Shown in pieces: positions 14,083 to 24,896 of a stretch of DNA of 64,000 nucleotides. The stretch lies in assembly GCA_017163975.1 (NCBI GenBank), contig JAFFSR010000221.1:8246001-8310000 (forward strand), written 5' to 3'. Origin of the DNA: Anastatus disparis. Lineage: Eukaryota > Arthropoda > Insecta > Hymenoptera > Eupelmidae. Each line of letters begins with the position of its first letter. The first letter of the stretch is position 1. Under the pieces are notes generated by a model, which did no database searches, was not told where the DNA came from, and was given only the letters and a program-made list of their open reading frames with translations. The translations under genes were made by a program, and so were the position numbers.

Positions 14083-14200
14083 AATATTTTATTTTTTATT
14101 ATAAAAAATTCACGCGGATAACACATGATTTATATATTATACAATAAATATTTGTATTAAGAAATAAAAAAAACTTAATGTCTTCTAAAATCTGGTGATG
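14083..14200. terminator. convergent 3' ends of Rpt4 and WDR4
   Basis: Only 118 bases lie between the two stop codons. AATAAA signals for Rpt4 occur at 14143-14148 and 14163-14168. For WDR4 (minus strand), AATAAA reads from 14093-14088 and 14100-14095, just after the Rpt4 stop. Cleavage 10-30 bases beyond these signals would make the two mRNAs overlap tail to tail. Confidence 0.6.
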
Positions 14201-15349
14201 TCATTTAATTAATCTTGACTTTTTTCTTTCTTGATATTCTTGTACATTATCAAATTTTCTTTTGTACAATTGTGGCAGCATAGTTCGAGTTGAAGCACTA
14301 TGAAGTTTCTGCCAAAATTCATTTAATTTTTTGATTTTATTATTCAAATCATTATCAATAATAAAATCTTTTTCATTTAATTTATAAATATAAATACTAG
14401 AATCTGTTAAAATCCATAATTTATTTTGATGGTATTGACATTCTAAAGGTTCCATATCTAACGTCAATGTGCTAAAATATTCAACATTTAAATTATTTTC
14501 AACATTTGTAATACTGTAAATTAATATTACATTACTACAATAAAAAGTAACTGAAACAATAGATTTAGTTTCATTAATTTGAAGTAAAGTTAAATGTTTG
14601 ACTGGTGATACTGTTACATGTTCATCTAAATCATTTTCTTTTAGAGTCTTATTCAATTTGAGTAAATCATTTTGAGATAATTTTTCATGAAAATACACTG
14701 TTAACAATTCTTTTCCAGTTTGAAAATCCCAAAACATTAATGTTCCGTCTCCTCCACCTGATACTAATATATTTTTATCATGAGGTACTATAGCGACATT
14801 TGTTACAAAATTTTTATGACCCAAACAATATGACAATATGTTATAACAATTAGGAAACATAGAAATTCGAATTTTTTCATCTCTGTCTGTCGTGATGATA
14901 TATTTTTGATCATTTGTCACTAAAATATCTAATAACATTGATAAATGTCCAAGAATTAACTGCCCATTTTCATTCGGTTTGGATGTTGAAAATAAATAAG
15001 CATCACCAGATTTGTCAGCAACAACAATATCATTGCTTGGAGTAAATCTAACTTTGCTTGCTGCCCTAGACATTGTTCTATTAGAAATAAGTTCATGATT
15101 CTCTCTTTTAAACAAACACAATTGTTTCCGATTGGCGCAAACTAAATAATATTGTCCATCATTAGAAAAAGATATGCTTGTTAATGTATGAAAAGATTCA
15201 ATTTCTTCTCTATTATGAGCACGAATCTCTTTATCACATTCAAGTTTTGGTAATGTTTTGATATTTTCACTTTTAGTTTCTAGGTTATAAATTAAAACAT
15301 TTTCGCCGGTACATAAAACAACATCTGAATCATAAATTGTAAAACTCAT
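14201..15349 (-). CDS. WDR4: WDR4/Trm82: non-catalytic subunit of tRNA m7G46 methyltransferase
   Basis: This is an intronless frame of 382 aa encoding a WD-repeat protein. WDR4 (yeast Trm82, Drosophila wuho) binds METTL1/Trm8 and holds it in the active shape for N7-methylation of G46 in tRNAs. The central blades match the family well: LILGHLSMLLDILVTNDQ, then ITTDRDEKIRIS at 152-163, CLGHKNFVTNVAIVP and SGGGDGTLMFWDFQTGKELL. Arg161 in DRDEKIR should correspond to the human residue (Arg170) altered in a WDR4 growth disorder; that alignment is by eye. The C-terminus is basic (KRKFDNVQEYQERKKSRLIK). It is divergent with the HAUS1-like gene and convergent with Rpt4. Confidence 0.9.
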   Translation of the reverse strand: MSFTIYDSDVVLCTGENVLIYNLETKSENIKTLPKLECDKEIRAHNREEIESFHTLTSISFSNDGQYYLVCANRKQLCLFKRENHELISNRTMSRAASKVRFTPSNDIVVADKSGDAYLFSTSKPNENGQLILGHLSMLLDILVTNDQKYIITTDRDEKIRISMFPNCYNILSYCLGHKNFVTNVAIVPHDKNILVSGGGDGTLMFWDFQTGKELLTVYFHEKLSQNDLLKLNKTLKENDLDEHVTVSPVKHLTLLQINETKSIVSVTFYCSNVILIYSITNVENNLNVEYFSTLTLDMEPLECQYHQNKLWILTDSSIYIYKLNEKDFIIDNDLNNKIKKLNEFWQKLHSASTRTMLPQLYKRKFDNVQEYQERKKSRLIK

Positions 15350-15655
15350 GTTTGATATGTTTATAATGAATAGACTTATTTTATTCTTTTTTGGTCAATA
15401 TAAATTTATACTTTTTTAAAAAATAAATAAATACAAGTAATCAGATGAAAAACATAATGTTTTATCAGGCATAGCAAACCCACGTGCACATATGCACCTA
15501 CGCCCTCTTCATGATAATTCAAAATTCTGACGTTTTTTTGCAACTTAGACCGTTAGACAGTAAAAGGCGGCAAGCATTGTTGGTTGATGACAATGACAAG
15601 GATCCAAAAATCATCATAAAGTTATAATCAAAGGAAAGAAATAATTTTTTTAAAC
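15350..15655. promoter_or_regulatory. shared head-to-head promoter of WDR4 and the HAUS1-like gene
   Basis: These 306 bases lie between divergent start codons. The part at about 15475-15600 is GC-richer than its flanks and contains a palindromic E-box, CACGTG, at 15481-15486. It is probably a bidirectional promoter. I see no TATA box. Confidence 0.55.
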
Positions 15656-16645
15656 ATGGATTCTATAAAGAAGGTAAAATTTATAATTATTTATGTTAAA
15701 ATTTCAAGAAAGAACAGTTTTTTGGTTGTTTGTTGTAGAATCTTTTGAGTAAACTTTTACTTCAAAATATGTATTTTGTAAAATTAAATTGAATATCTAT
15801 TAAGTTTTCAATTGTAGAATAATCTTAAATTTTTAATTTTATCTTTAGAATAAAGAGTGAAAATCTAAATTTTAATTTTTTTATAACAGGCAGATAGCAA
15901 TCTTAGTGTTTCGTCAATTATTTCTGACTCCAGTCCTCATAACGATGATCTAGAAATAGCAGAAAAAGTGAATTCTATGGAAAAACTTGTTTTAGAAGGA
16001 CTTTCTAATACATGTGCTGAAAATATATCACTTGGAAGTGATATAACTGAATTGCTTAATGAACTTAAATTTGATATAAAATCTTTGCCAAATGACATAA
16101 AAGATGGATTACAAACAGTTGCTGCTATTTTAAAATCTGAAGGATTATCCTCATTTGATGAGACTGCATTACGATTATGTATGGAAGAAAGAAGAATTGA
16201 AAATAAAAAGAAAGAACGTGAAGAAAGATTATTAAAAGCAAAATATAATGCTGCATTTGCCAAATATAATACTTTAGAAGATAAGTTAAATCGAGTAAGA
16301 AAGGCTGTAGAACAAGTTGAAGATATGTTAAAAATGTCTGATGATGAAAATAGAGAATCTAATGTTATTTTTTTGGAAGAAAGATTTCATGAATATAAAA
16401 GTGTAATTGAAAAATTAGAACAGGAGTTAGATTCATTACACAGTCAAGAATTGGAATTAGATAAAACTTTAAACAAATCATCAAAATTCATGGAAAGATT
16501 AAATGAGCTCGTACCATTAAATAATACTTTAAATCAATATGGAGATTTGCCACCCAATTTACTACAAGCAAAAAATGCACTAGAAATTAAAAAGAGAGAA
16601 TTAGAAGAAATTGAAGCCTTGTTGTATGATAAGATGAATATTTAA
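15656..16645 (+). CDS. HAUS1: augmin complex subunit, HAUS1-like coiled-coil protein
   Basis: Two exons, 15656-15673 and 15890-16645, give 257 aa (human HAUS1 is 278 aa). After a serine-rich start, most of the protein from about residue 30 is predicted coiled coil, with heptad-like runs such as EERRIENKKKEREERLLKAK. The identification rests mainly on the C-terminus: VPLNNTLNQYGDLPPNLLQA, then ALEIKKRELEEIEALL. This parallels the HAUS1 pattern (IPLKKKLESYLDLMPNPSL, then KIEEAKRELDSIEAEL). HAUS1 is part of the eight-subunit augmin complex that recruits gamma-tubulin for microtubule branching in the spindle. A different coiled-coil family is possible. The first exon is only six codons and rests on its ATG, its donor and the shared promoter position. 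Confidence 0.65.
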
Positions 16646-17067
16646 ACTATAGTAACGTTAAATTTTTCATAATTTTATAATTTAATCCAACTGAAATATA
16701 TTTTTAAATATTAACTTGGATAAATTTTATTTTCAGTATTATTTTGTACAAACAAATTATTCTAGTTGAAAACTTCCAAATATACTTTGTTAATAACTAC
16801 TACAAAAAATAAAATTAATAAATTTAAAATGAACTGGTAAAAGGGTAATCTTTAATTATTCATTTATATCATTGAATATTGCAATTTATTTTTATTTTTC
16901 AATTATTAAAAAAATTTAAGTAATGAAGCATTTACAATTTTAAAGAAAACAAAGTATGTTCTCATAAGAAATTGATTATTATTACGATTATTATCATAAT
17001 TAATTATTATGATTGTTGGAAATATTAAATTTACAAAAATTATATTAAAAGATTTTATGTAACATAA

Positions 17068-17154
17068 AACTCTTATGCATGAAAATGTATTTCAAGTAAA
17101 ATAACATAACATAAATGTTATTTTACTTGAAATACATTTTCATGCATAAGAGTT
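17068..17154. repeat. perfect 39-bp-arm hairpin
   Basis: Bases 17068-17106 are the exact reverse complement of 17116-17154, 39 of 39, around a 9-base loop (TAACATAAA). The arm begins AACTCTTATGCATGAAAATG and is not simple sequence. It lies 420 bases downstream of the HAUS1-like stop codon. It could be a very young foldback insertion, a template-switch palindrome or a small-RNA precursor. The sequence alone does not decide between these. Confidence 0.9.
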
Positions 17155-19419
17155 AAATTTAACAATAAGAAGGATATATTTGTAACAAGATTTATATCTC
17201 CTTATAATAAAAATTAAAAGATATTTTTTGAAGTACTATCACTGTAGCTGAAAAAAATTCATTTTATTTATAATTATTTACAGTTATTAATGGAAATTAA
17301 ATGGGATCGTATAAGTTTTTTGTTCAGGACCTTAAAAAATCGTGTACGTTAAACATGACATGATGATGCGTCTCTACATATAAGAATCAAAAGAGTTTGA
17401 ATACTTAGGTAATTATGACATCTCACGGCGGCTCTAAGGGATGAAGCATTCGGCGCTGTTCACATTTTGTTGGTAATGTATCGTTCAAACTTCATTACGT
17501 TATAAAAATCTTTCATATCGACCGCAGGCCATCCGTTGTCGAAATTTTTTACTCGCAGGAATTTAATTAAACGTTCAATTCTGTTGCACTCATTTCCTAA
17601 TGTTCTAGTAATTTTATATATTTATATTTTATTAAACTGTGAAAAATTTTTTTTAATTATTCATACTTTTTTTTATAAAAGAATTATAAAAACGAACCTT
17701 TTATAAGTTTTATTCTTTATTCTAATAGAAATTAAAATAAAAATATATGCCTTTATTTATTTAATTTATAGTTATAAAAAGAAAATAAAAAATTTAATTC
17801 AAGCTTTTCTTAAAAAAAAAAATTCGTAGCAAGGAAATTAAATAAATTAAAAATAATTTTATTATCAAGAAAATTATTTAACAAGTTTTCTGTTTACTCT
17901 AATATATATATAGAAACTCTAATATTAAAAATATCCTAAAAACCAAAAAATGACCAAAAAATAGCTGGTTTATTGTCTGAAACATAACAGTTTTTAAACA
18001 TTTGTGCCTATTTTTACTGAAATAACTAAAAAGTTTTTGCAGATCTCAATGATTTAACATTAAAATATTATAAGGTTGATTAAAGAGAACTAGCCACAAT
18101 AAAATATACACTGATACATTAATATTAAATTTTGACTTTTATAAGTTACTGCATGTTACTGGTCTGTTTATTGATAGTAAAAATATTGTTATAACTTTAT
18201 ATGCTCAAATTATGGCAAAATATCGTAAAAAATTTTTGTTTCGATGATAAAAAATTATCAACAATATTTTTTATTGCTATTGGGCATCTTAATGCACCAC
18301 ATACTATTTTAAAAATAAGTCCGATTTCTATAAGAATACTAAGGCTTTGGATAAATAAAAACAAAAACGGACAATCATTTTATAAAATTTATTGCATTAA
18401 CTCTTAAATCGTAACGATAGGTCACTTGTGTTCTGGTGAAATCAACTCTGTTTGCTATTTTTATATGCTTATTGAATTATAATCTTTCAAAAAATTAATA
18501 AATCAACAATAAGACTTGAATTTTATTTTTTTCAAAATATTTATGTTTTTTTTTATAGTAAACATATTTGTAATATGAGAGATGAGTAAATTAAAAGATA
18601 TTTTAATTTCCTCATAAGAAAGATATTTTAAAATTGTCGAGATAAAAACTATCATATGCGTAATGAGTATGACTTTCTGCTCAAATACTCGTTTTTACGC
18701 GTCGTTATAAGAAAAGTCGTTTTTTCTACAAACATAAATAAAAATATTCGAATAAATAGTTTCGGATTACTATCTCTTATGTTAAAGCGCGAATATCCTG
18801 TAATCGGAGCACAGTAAATAAAATTACATATTTAAATGATAACTAGACGATAATCTAGTAAATGACACAACATATAAGCTTTATAAATTCAATTAATACA
18901 TTATATTAATAATTAAAACGTCTTGAATGGAAAAATTCGTTTTATATATAAAAAAAGTGTTAGACAGTAACTCTAATTTAGACGAAAAATTGCATTGTAA
19001 ATCTTGTTAATAAAAAAAATCAATATTTTGCCTATTAAAATGAATTTTAATGTGATATAATTATTAATTTTCAAGATACACGATACGTGCCAGATAAAAG
19101 GTAAATTAAAAATTTGTACTATAGCTTAGTTTTATTGAAAGGACAAGTCGTAAAGTGTGAAGGGTAGTTATTATAAAGCCGATCTGTAGATTTAGCGAAT
19201 GAAGCAGTCTGATATTTGTGTAAAGTTGTACGATTTGAATATTTAACGATATAACGGGTATAACGTAATTGGGTTGAACATTGAGTTTTAAGCCTCTATG
19301 GCGTAGATGTGAAATTTCAAGATTGACTATACACAATCTAAAGTATATAACTTTTGGGCTTTATATACTCGTAGTAAATGTATATATGTACGCTTTAATA
19401 TTGGTATAGCTAATTTGAT

Positions 19420-19690
19420 AGTTTAATCAATTTCCGTAAGCCGACGGGAGTTTAATAGTGATGTCATCATTTTCCAACGCTGGCACAATGGGGTTAATCT
19501 TGCTCGACGAGCTAATATTCGGTGAGTTAACAGAGTTTCAAATGCGGCCAGGGCCGCTTTACCACTACCGTTCAGAACTGAAGAGAGTACTTGCCTATAC
19601 ACAAACCCAAACCCTTTACTCTCTCTCAATCGCTCTGCAGTATAAGCGACGTGTACACGTAAATTGCGCCGGCCCAACTAATTCCACTGG
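19420..19690. promoter_or_regulatory. GC-richer island, function unknown
   Basis: This stands out from AT-rich flanks and contains several CpGs (CTCGACGAGC, GCGACGTG, GCGCCGGCCC). Overlapping open frames exist on both strands (about 84 and 126 codons), but neither resembles a known protein or shows splice logic. It could be a promoter or enhancer. The call is weak. Confidence 0.25.
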
Positions 19691-20399
19691 CATCTCTCAT
19701 CTTTCTCTACTATATATCCTTCCTAAATTTACCTTCTTTCACTTGCATGTAATAGCCATTTCTCAAATCATTATTAATTATCCAAACTTTCTACTTATAG
19801 TTATTGAAAAAATTTACGTTGAGCTTTTAATTTTTTAGCTTTTTTATTGCAATTACTATTTTTTTACACAGGGCGCATAGAGTGGCTACTTTACTTCCTC
19901 CCGCGAAAAGTTGAGTACCCGCTGTACGCTGTTTGTTTTAAAAAATTGTATATAAAAATTGTATCTAGAATTCAAAATGCCAAAGATAAATGACATTTAA
20001 TTAAATCTTTAAAACTTATTATATTAAAATCGCATTGTTTTTTCATATTATAATTAAATTTGAAATCCATAATTAAAAATAATTTAACTGGCTAATCTAA
20101 CAATGCTTAATGATTAAAAAAAAAGTTAACAATTAATTGATCAAAAGTATCTAAATAAGAGAGATGAAAAAAAAGTAGAAAATTTGTGAATTATTCGAGC
20201 TGAAAGTATTTGTAAAGCAGTAAAAAATCTTCTGCGAGTATATTCGTATAAATAGAATGTCGAGCAAACAAAGTATATAAAAGGTAGAATAGGAAGAAGG
20301 ACATAGATTGGTTTGCAAGTATTAGTAGTGTACAAGTATAGAGCATAGGAATCAGGTATAACAGAATATGCATTCGTAAAAAATGTAAAAAAAGAAGCC

Positions 20400-20605
20400 T
20401 AGCTCGCTTATATTCAATCTCGCGTGTTGTATGCCATAATACGCGAAGTGAGAGAGGCTAAAAAGAGGGAGAGATTCAACGAAATAAAGCGAAAACGAGC
20501 CACTGCCGAGAGGGTTAAGCGAGGCGCGGATTAAAGATTCGCGAGTGTATTTGCCAGTTTTGTACTGCTATACTATAACCTGGAAATCCTCTGCTTGTGG
20601 ATGGA

Positions 20606-20647
<42 letters not shown>

Positions 20648-21180
20648 CATATATTAGGTAGAAGGCACACGCAGTTAGGCAATAACCGCTGTCAATAGAA
20701 AAGCCGCTATGCTACTGTACGCCTGCCTCCTCTAGCTCCTTCCTTCAAGTGGAAGCGCGCCCACTCGAAAATGCTACTCGCTAAATTAGGTAGGTTATAT
20801 GGGCTTCGTTTCATTTGCGAGCAAACTTTAATAAGCGCGCGGAATTGCGTAAAAGAGCAAGCTTTTCGAGACGGACCAAATATAACCTATGTATATACAT
20901 TCGTCAGAATTCAGTTGCCGCTACCGATTTCCTGCGCAAGCGCATATATACAAAATGCTACTTTAGTTATACTTCCGCTCCACCCACCCCTTTTTAGGAT
21001 TCGAGAAATATTTTCTCTACCCCCCTTAGCCTTCCTCCCACCTCTATTCGCTCTCTTTTTCAAGTCCTCGACTTGTAGCGTACTTTTCATTCTACTTGTC
21101 CCCGACGTTCAGCTTTGTCTCTGTCTGTGTGTGTGTGTCGTTTCGCTTTTTTCTCGAGGGTCAGCCGCAAATGAAAATCC
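20400..21180. promoter_or_regulatory. CpG- and GA-rich island
   Basis: An 0.8-kb block with many CpGs (GCGAGGCGCGGATT, GGAAGCGCGCCCAC, TAAGCGCGCGGAATTGCG) and long purine or pyrimidine runs lies in AT-rich DNA. GA tracts like this are binding sites for GAGA-type factors in insects. It may be a promoter of an unannotated non-coding transcript or a distal control element. Confidence 0.3.
20604..20645. repeat. (GA)n microsatellite
   Basis: About 16 uninterrupted GA units run from 20614 to 20645, preceded by interrupted GAAA/GA units. It lies inside the CpG/GA island. Confidence 0.95.
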
Positions 21181-22242
21181 GTAATTGGAAAGTAATTATC
21201 TCGACATTATTAGGGAAGGGCAATTGCTCGGGAATCGAAAAAAAAAGAATAAAAAGGATATTTCAAGGGTTATAGAAACTGAAAAATCGCACGAGGTCAG
21301 TTTTTTATTGCTCACTTTAGATTCTCTATAAAAAGGCAAAATCGGTTTATACATAATTATTGTTTATTTTTAAGCACTTTTTATCCAGAGCTTTGATTAT
21401 AAAGGGATGTTTCTCATATAATTTTATTTTTCTAAATCTTAGACTTTACTATTTGTAGAGAACTTTGGCTATATCTCTATTTCGTTGAATCTCTTTTTAT
21501 AATTAAGATACTTCTTACATTTCGTGAGCAAAGTGAGCTAATATTTATTATACCACTAATAAAAAGATACGCTTTGATTAGTTCTGAAAAAAAGAATGTT
21601 AAAATCATTTTAATAATTAAAAGAAATCTATATTGATGTAAAAGTTATAAAAGAACATGTTTTAAATTTTATATATAAACAATAATTTTTAGAAAAAAAA
21701 CTGTGTTTTAATTTTCAAGCGATATACAACTTAAATGAAATCATTAATTTTTTTGCTAAATGTTATAACAACATAATTTCTTTAGAAAACTCAATTTCAG
21801 TGTAATACTTTTAACAGTAGTTATTATAAAATAATTGCTCCTATAAGTTATACAAATTTTTATTTTAAATAAAAATCTAATTTTGCCTGGAAATAATAGC
21901 AATTAAAACAACAACTTCATTACCCGATGAGTCTTCGTAAAAATTTAATTATATTTTTTATTAAAATAGAAATAAAAAATATAATTATGACTTCGTTATT
22001 TTTTAATTATTACAAAAAAAGTTTTTACTTTTAAATAAATTTTTCAAAAAAATTAATGTTTATTAACATGAAATTTAATGTTGATTTAAAAGAAATCAAT
22101 ATATTTTACTGTAAAATCACATGAAATTCGAAAATTTTTTTTGCAAAAAGAAATATGCATTGCTGTTGTTTCATAGTAGAGCAAATAAAAATCTAATCGA
22201 TTCAATATATTCCTTTTAAAATTATATTAAAGTGAAGTACTT

Positions 22243-22290
22243 AATACGAGGACATCTTAAAACTGAACAGCCTTAAGATGTCCTCGTATT
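22243..22290. repeat. perfect 18-bp-arm hairpin
   Basis: AATACGAGGACATCTTAA at 22243-22260 is exactly repeated in inverted form at 22273-22290, around the 12-base loop AACTGAACAGCC. The arms are of normal complexity and the flanks do not continue the pairing. Confidence 0.9.
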
Positions 22291-22939
22291 GAAATTGTAT
22301 GGATGTCTAGCCAATCTTAACTTATCTTAATTTTAAATAAAAATTCCTAATATATTTGGTTATAATCTATAATATTAATGTACAAAAATAATGATATCAC
22401 TGTAATAAATTTTTTGCAATCTTTACAATACTGTATTATTTAAAATAAATTTGCCCTTTGTAAAATAATTTTTTTTTTAGAGCCATTAAATTACAATGCA
22501 TTAATCGATATTATTTTTATGTCTTTTCAATGAAATTCATCAATAAACTTTTTCATAATAATATTTTTGTATAGATAAATTTTTAAAATTATATTTAACA
22601 TTAATTGTCAGTGATAATAAGTTCTGAAACAATTTAATCGGACATTCTAAACTATTTGAATGCTTAGCTACAAGTTTAAATGCAGCTAAATAGTCTGGTC
22701 ATTAAAATAATGACGAAGCGCATTAAAAAGATGAAAAAAGCAAAAAGTAAAGAATAGCTGTGAAATATCTGAAAAAGGAGTAAGCACGAAATTATATTGT
22801 AAAATCCATATCTATATAGAAGGAATATTGTCTTTATAAGGCAAGGTTTTCGAGAAGTGACTGGTTGAAGGAAGTGTGAACAATTTCGAGCATTGTTAAG
22901 ACTATAAATGTAAAATGCTAAGATAGAAAGAGAGAAAGA

Positions 22940-23480
22940 AGATGGTGATAATTATTGAAGGCCGTTTCAATCTGTTTCCTTCATTAGCAGTCTCAGTCGC
23001 GGGGGCTATACGTCTCTTATTCGCTTCTCTTAGCATCCTTTCGTTACTTCCGCAAATTTTCCATTCCCCTGGCCTCTCTTTCTCGCTCGACTATATCCTC
23101 GAAGCTTAGTACTCATATATCCAAATGCTCTGGCGCTGAATTTTGCGCGGAATTACCCACCATTATCATAATTGCGCTATTACTGATAATATCTGCAAGT
23201 CTGCTGACAGTCGAGAGGTGAGGATGGATTCATTCGAAAGCTAACGCAAGCGAGATACTATGTACCATGATGCGCTTAATCCATTTTCTATTTATAGTGC
23301 TTTTCGACTGATGCGACAAGCATTCGCGCGTAAAGCTCCGAACGACATGTATAGCTGTAAACGAGTTTTCAGAGCCTAGCAAAATGGACGGCAATTCGTT
23401 GGCTTCACAGAACCTAACGACCAACGATTTATTTTCCTTTTATACAAACCGAGAGTACACCCTAGCCCGCTCCAGCACTT
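22940..23480. promoter_or_regulatory. GC-richer island, function unknown
   Basis: It contains GTCTCAGTCGCGGGGGC, CTGGCGCTGAATTTTGCGCG and CATTCGCGCGTAAAGC in otherwise AT-rich DNA, with pyrimidine-rich runs. Short open frames exist on both strands but match nothing I know. It is a candidate regulatory element only. Confidence 0.25.
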
Positions 23481-24184
23481 TACTTTTCGTTTTAAAGCTT
23501 CGACACCCATATATTTACGCCTTTTTTATTTTACATTTTTTTCCTATTTTATCTCGAGTCTCACCTTTTTTTTATCAACTTTTCTGTTTATTGAATTTAA
23601 CGTTTTTGTACCAATTCAATGAAAAAGCTTATTTTAATTTCTATCAACAAAAAAAAACGAATTTTAATTAAACTTAGAAATAATAATTTTCCGAAGAGGA
23701 AAATCCATTCATATGTCCATACAAATTAATTAATTTTTAATTTAAAAAATCAACAAATTATTCTGTTAATTTAATTATATTTGTAAAATACTTAAGTCTC
23801 ATGAAGCGCTCTAAGTAAGTATGTTTTTGACATTATTTTTATTTATTTTTTTACTTGTATACTCCAGCTCAATCCTGTGATGGTGAACCATTTTTCCTTA
23901 GTATATATTATGTTTTACATCAAAGTGATATTGATCTCATAATTTGTGCATTAATTATAAACAGAACGACACTTAAATGTAATATAAAAGGTTAAAGTCC
24001 TTTGAAAAGATTGTGTGAAATAATGCATGAAAAAATTTACGATAAACTTGTAGCATTAGCATATTAATTACATTTTTAATATTAATCATGTTTAAACAAC
24101 TAACAGTCACTAGCAACTACATTCTTTTATAATTACAGCTATTAATAAAACCAAACCAATTATTATTAATGGGATGAAATAGTA

Positions 24185-24684
24185 CATTATGCAGTTAGAG
24201 AGTAAAGTCGCATATTTCTTTCGAAGGAGAGATAGACTTTACTCTCATGTTGCATATTTTACTTTATTCCTACCTCAACTGTGGCCACTTTATCAACTTC
24301 AAAAAAGTGGGTCAGATTGAAAAAATAAATATATTAATTAATTTAATAATCACATATTGTTGAGAATAATGAATATAAATTATCTTAATGAATATTTGTT
24401 GAGAAAAAATTTATTTTTTATTTCAATTATTTTAAAAACTTAATAATAATATTTCATAATTTTTTCAATATATTAATTTATATTGAAATATAGAATTTTC
24501 CAAAAATTTTATTAAGTAATTTGATCATTTGTTAAAAATTTTAAGAAAAATTCTTCAAATTCACAAATTTTTTATTTAGCGAGAATAAAGTACTTTATTC
24601 TAGTACTAATAGTATTTTACATCTTACTTCCATGCTGCTTTTCGAGTTAATAAAGTGGCCATTACTGTTAGGGTCAGAATAAAA
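24185..24684. repeat. foldback MITE (copy 2 of the 8.1-kb family)
   Basis: TTATTCCTACCTCAACTGTG near 24264, continuing GCCACTTTATCAAC, is inverted relative to GTTAATAAAGTGGCCATTAC near 24647. The left-end palindrome AGAGTAAAGTCGCAT against AGACTTTACTCT is present, as in copies 1 and 3. This is the best preserved of the three copies. Confidence 0.75.
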
Positions 24685-24896
24685 ACAATTATATAGTTGT
24701 CGATGACACAAAACCAATTACTCCTAATAGTTTTGAAACTCAAATTAAAAAATAACGCAATATTAAATTTATATTATTGGATTGATTAAGAAATTTTTTA
24801 TTACATACTTTATTTATTGAAAATCTAAATGTTTTTCATTGCTTAAGTTTATGAAAAATGAAATATTTACAATCATTATTTAAATTTTATCCTTTT

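Larger units (their letters stand above)
16646..24896. other. gene-poor stretch between the housekeeping cluster and FAR
   Basis: I find no exon with family support over 8.2 kb. It is mostly AT-rich, with three GC-richer islands at about 19.42-19.69, 20.40-21.18 and 22.94-23.48 kb. There are two perfect hairpins (17.07 and 22.24 kb) and a MITE at 24.19-24.68 kb. Open frames inside the islands occur on both strands and look like a by-product of fewer stop codons at higher GC. Confidence 0.5.

Noticed and set aside
19423..19838. Overlapping open frames on both strands (84 and 126 codons)
   Set aside because: They lie in a GC-richer island where stops are rarer by chance, are open on both strands, and resemble no protein family.
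20771..21184. 137-codon open frame on the plus strand
   Set aside because: Leucine/proline/phenylalanine-rich low complexity from pyrimidine runs. No domain, and no splice or start context.
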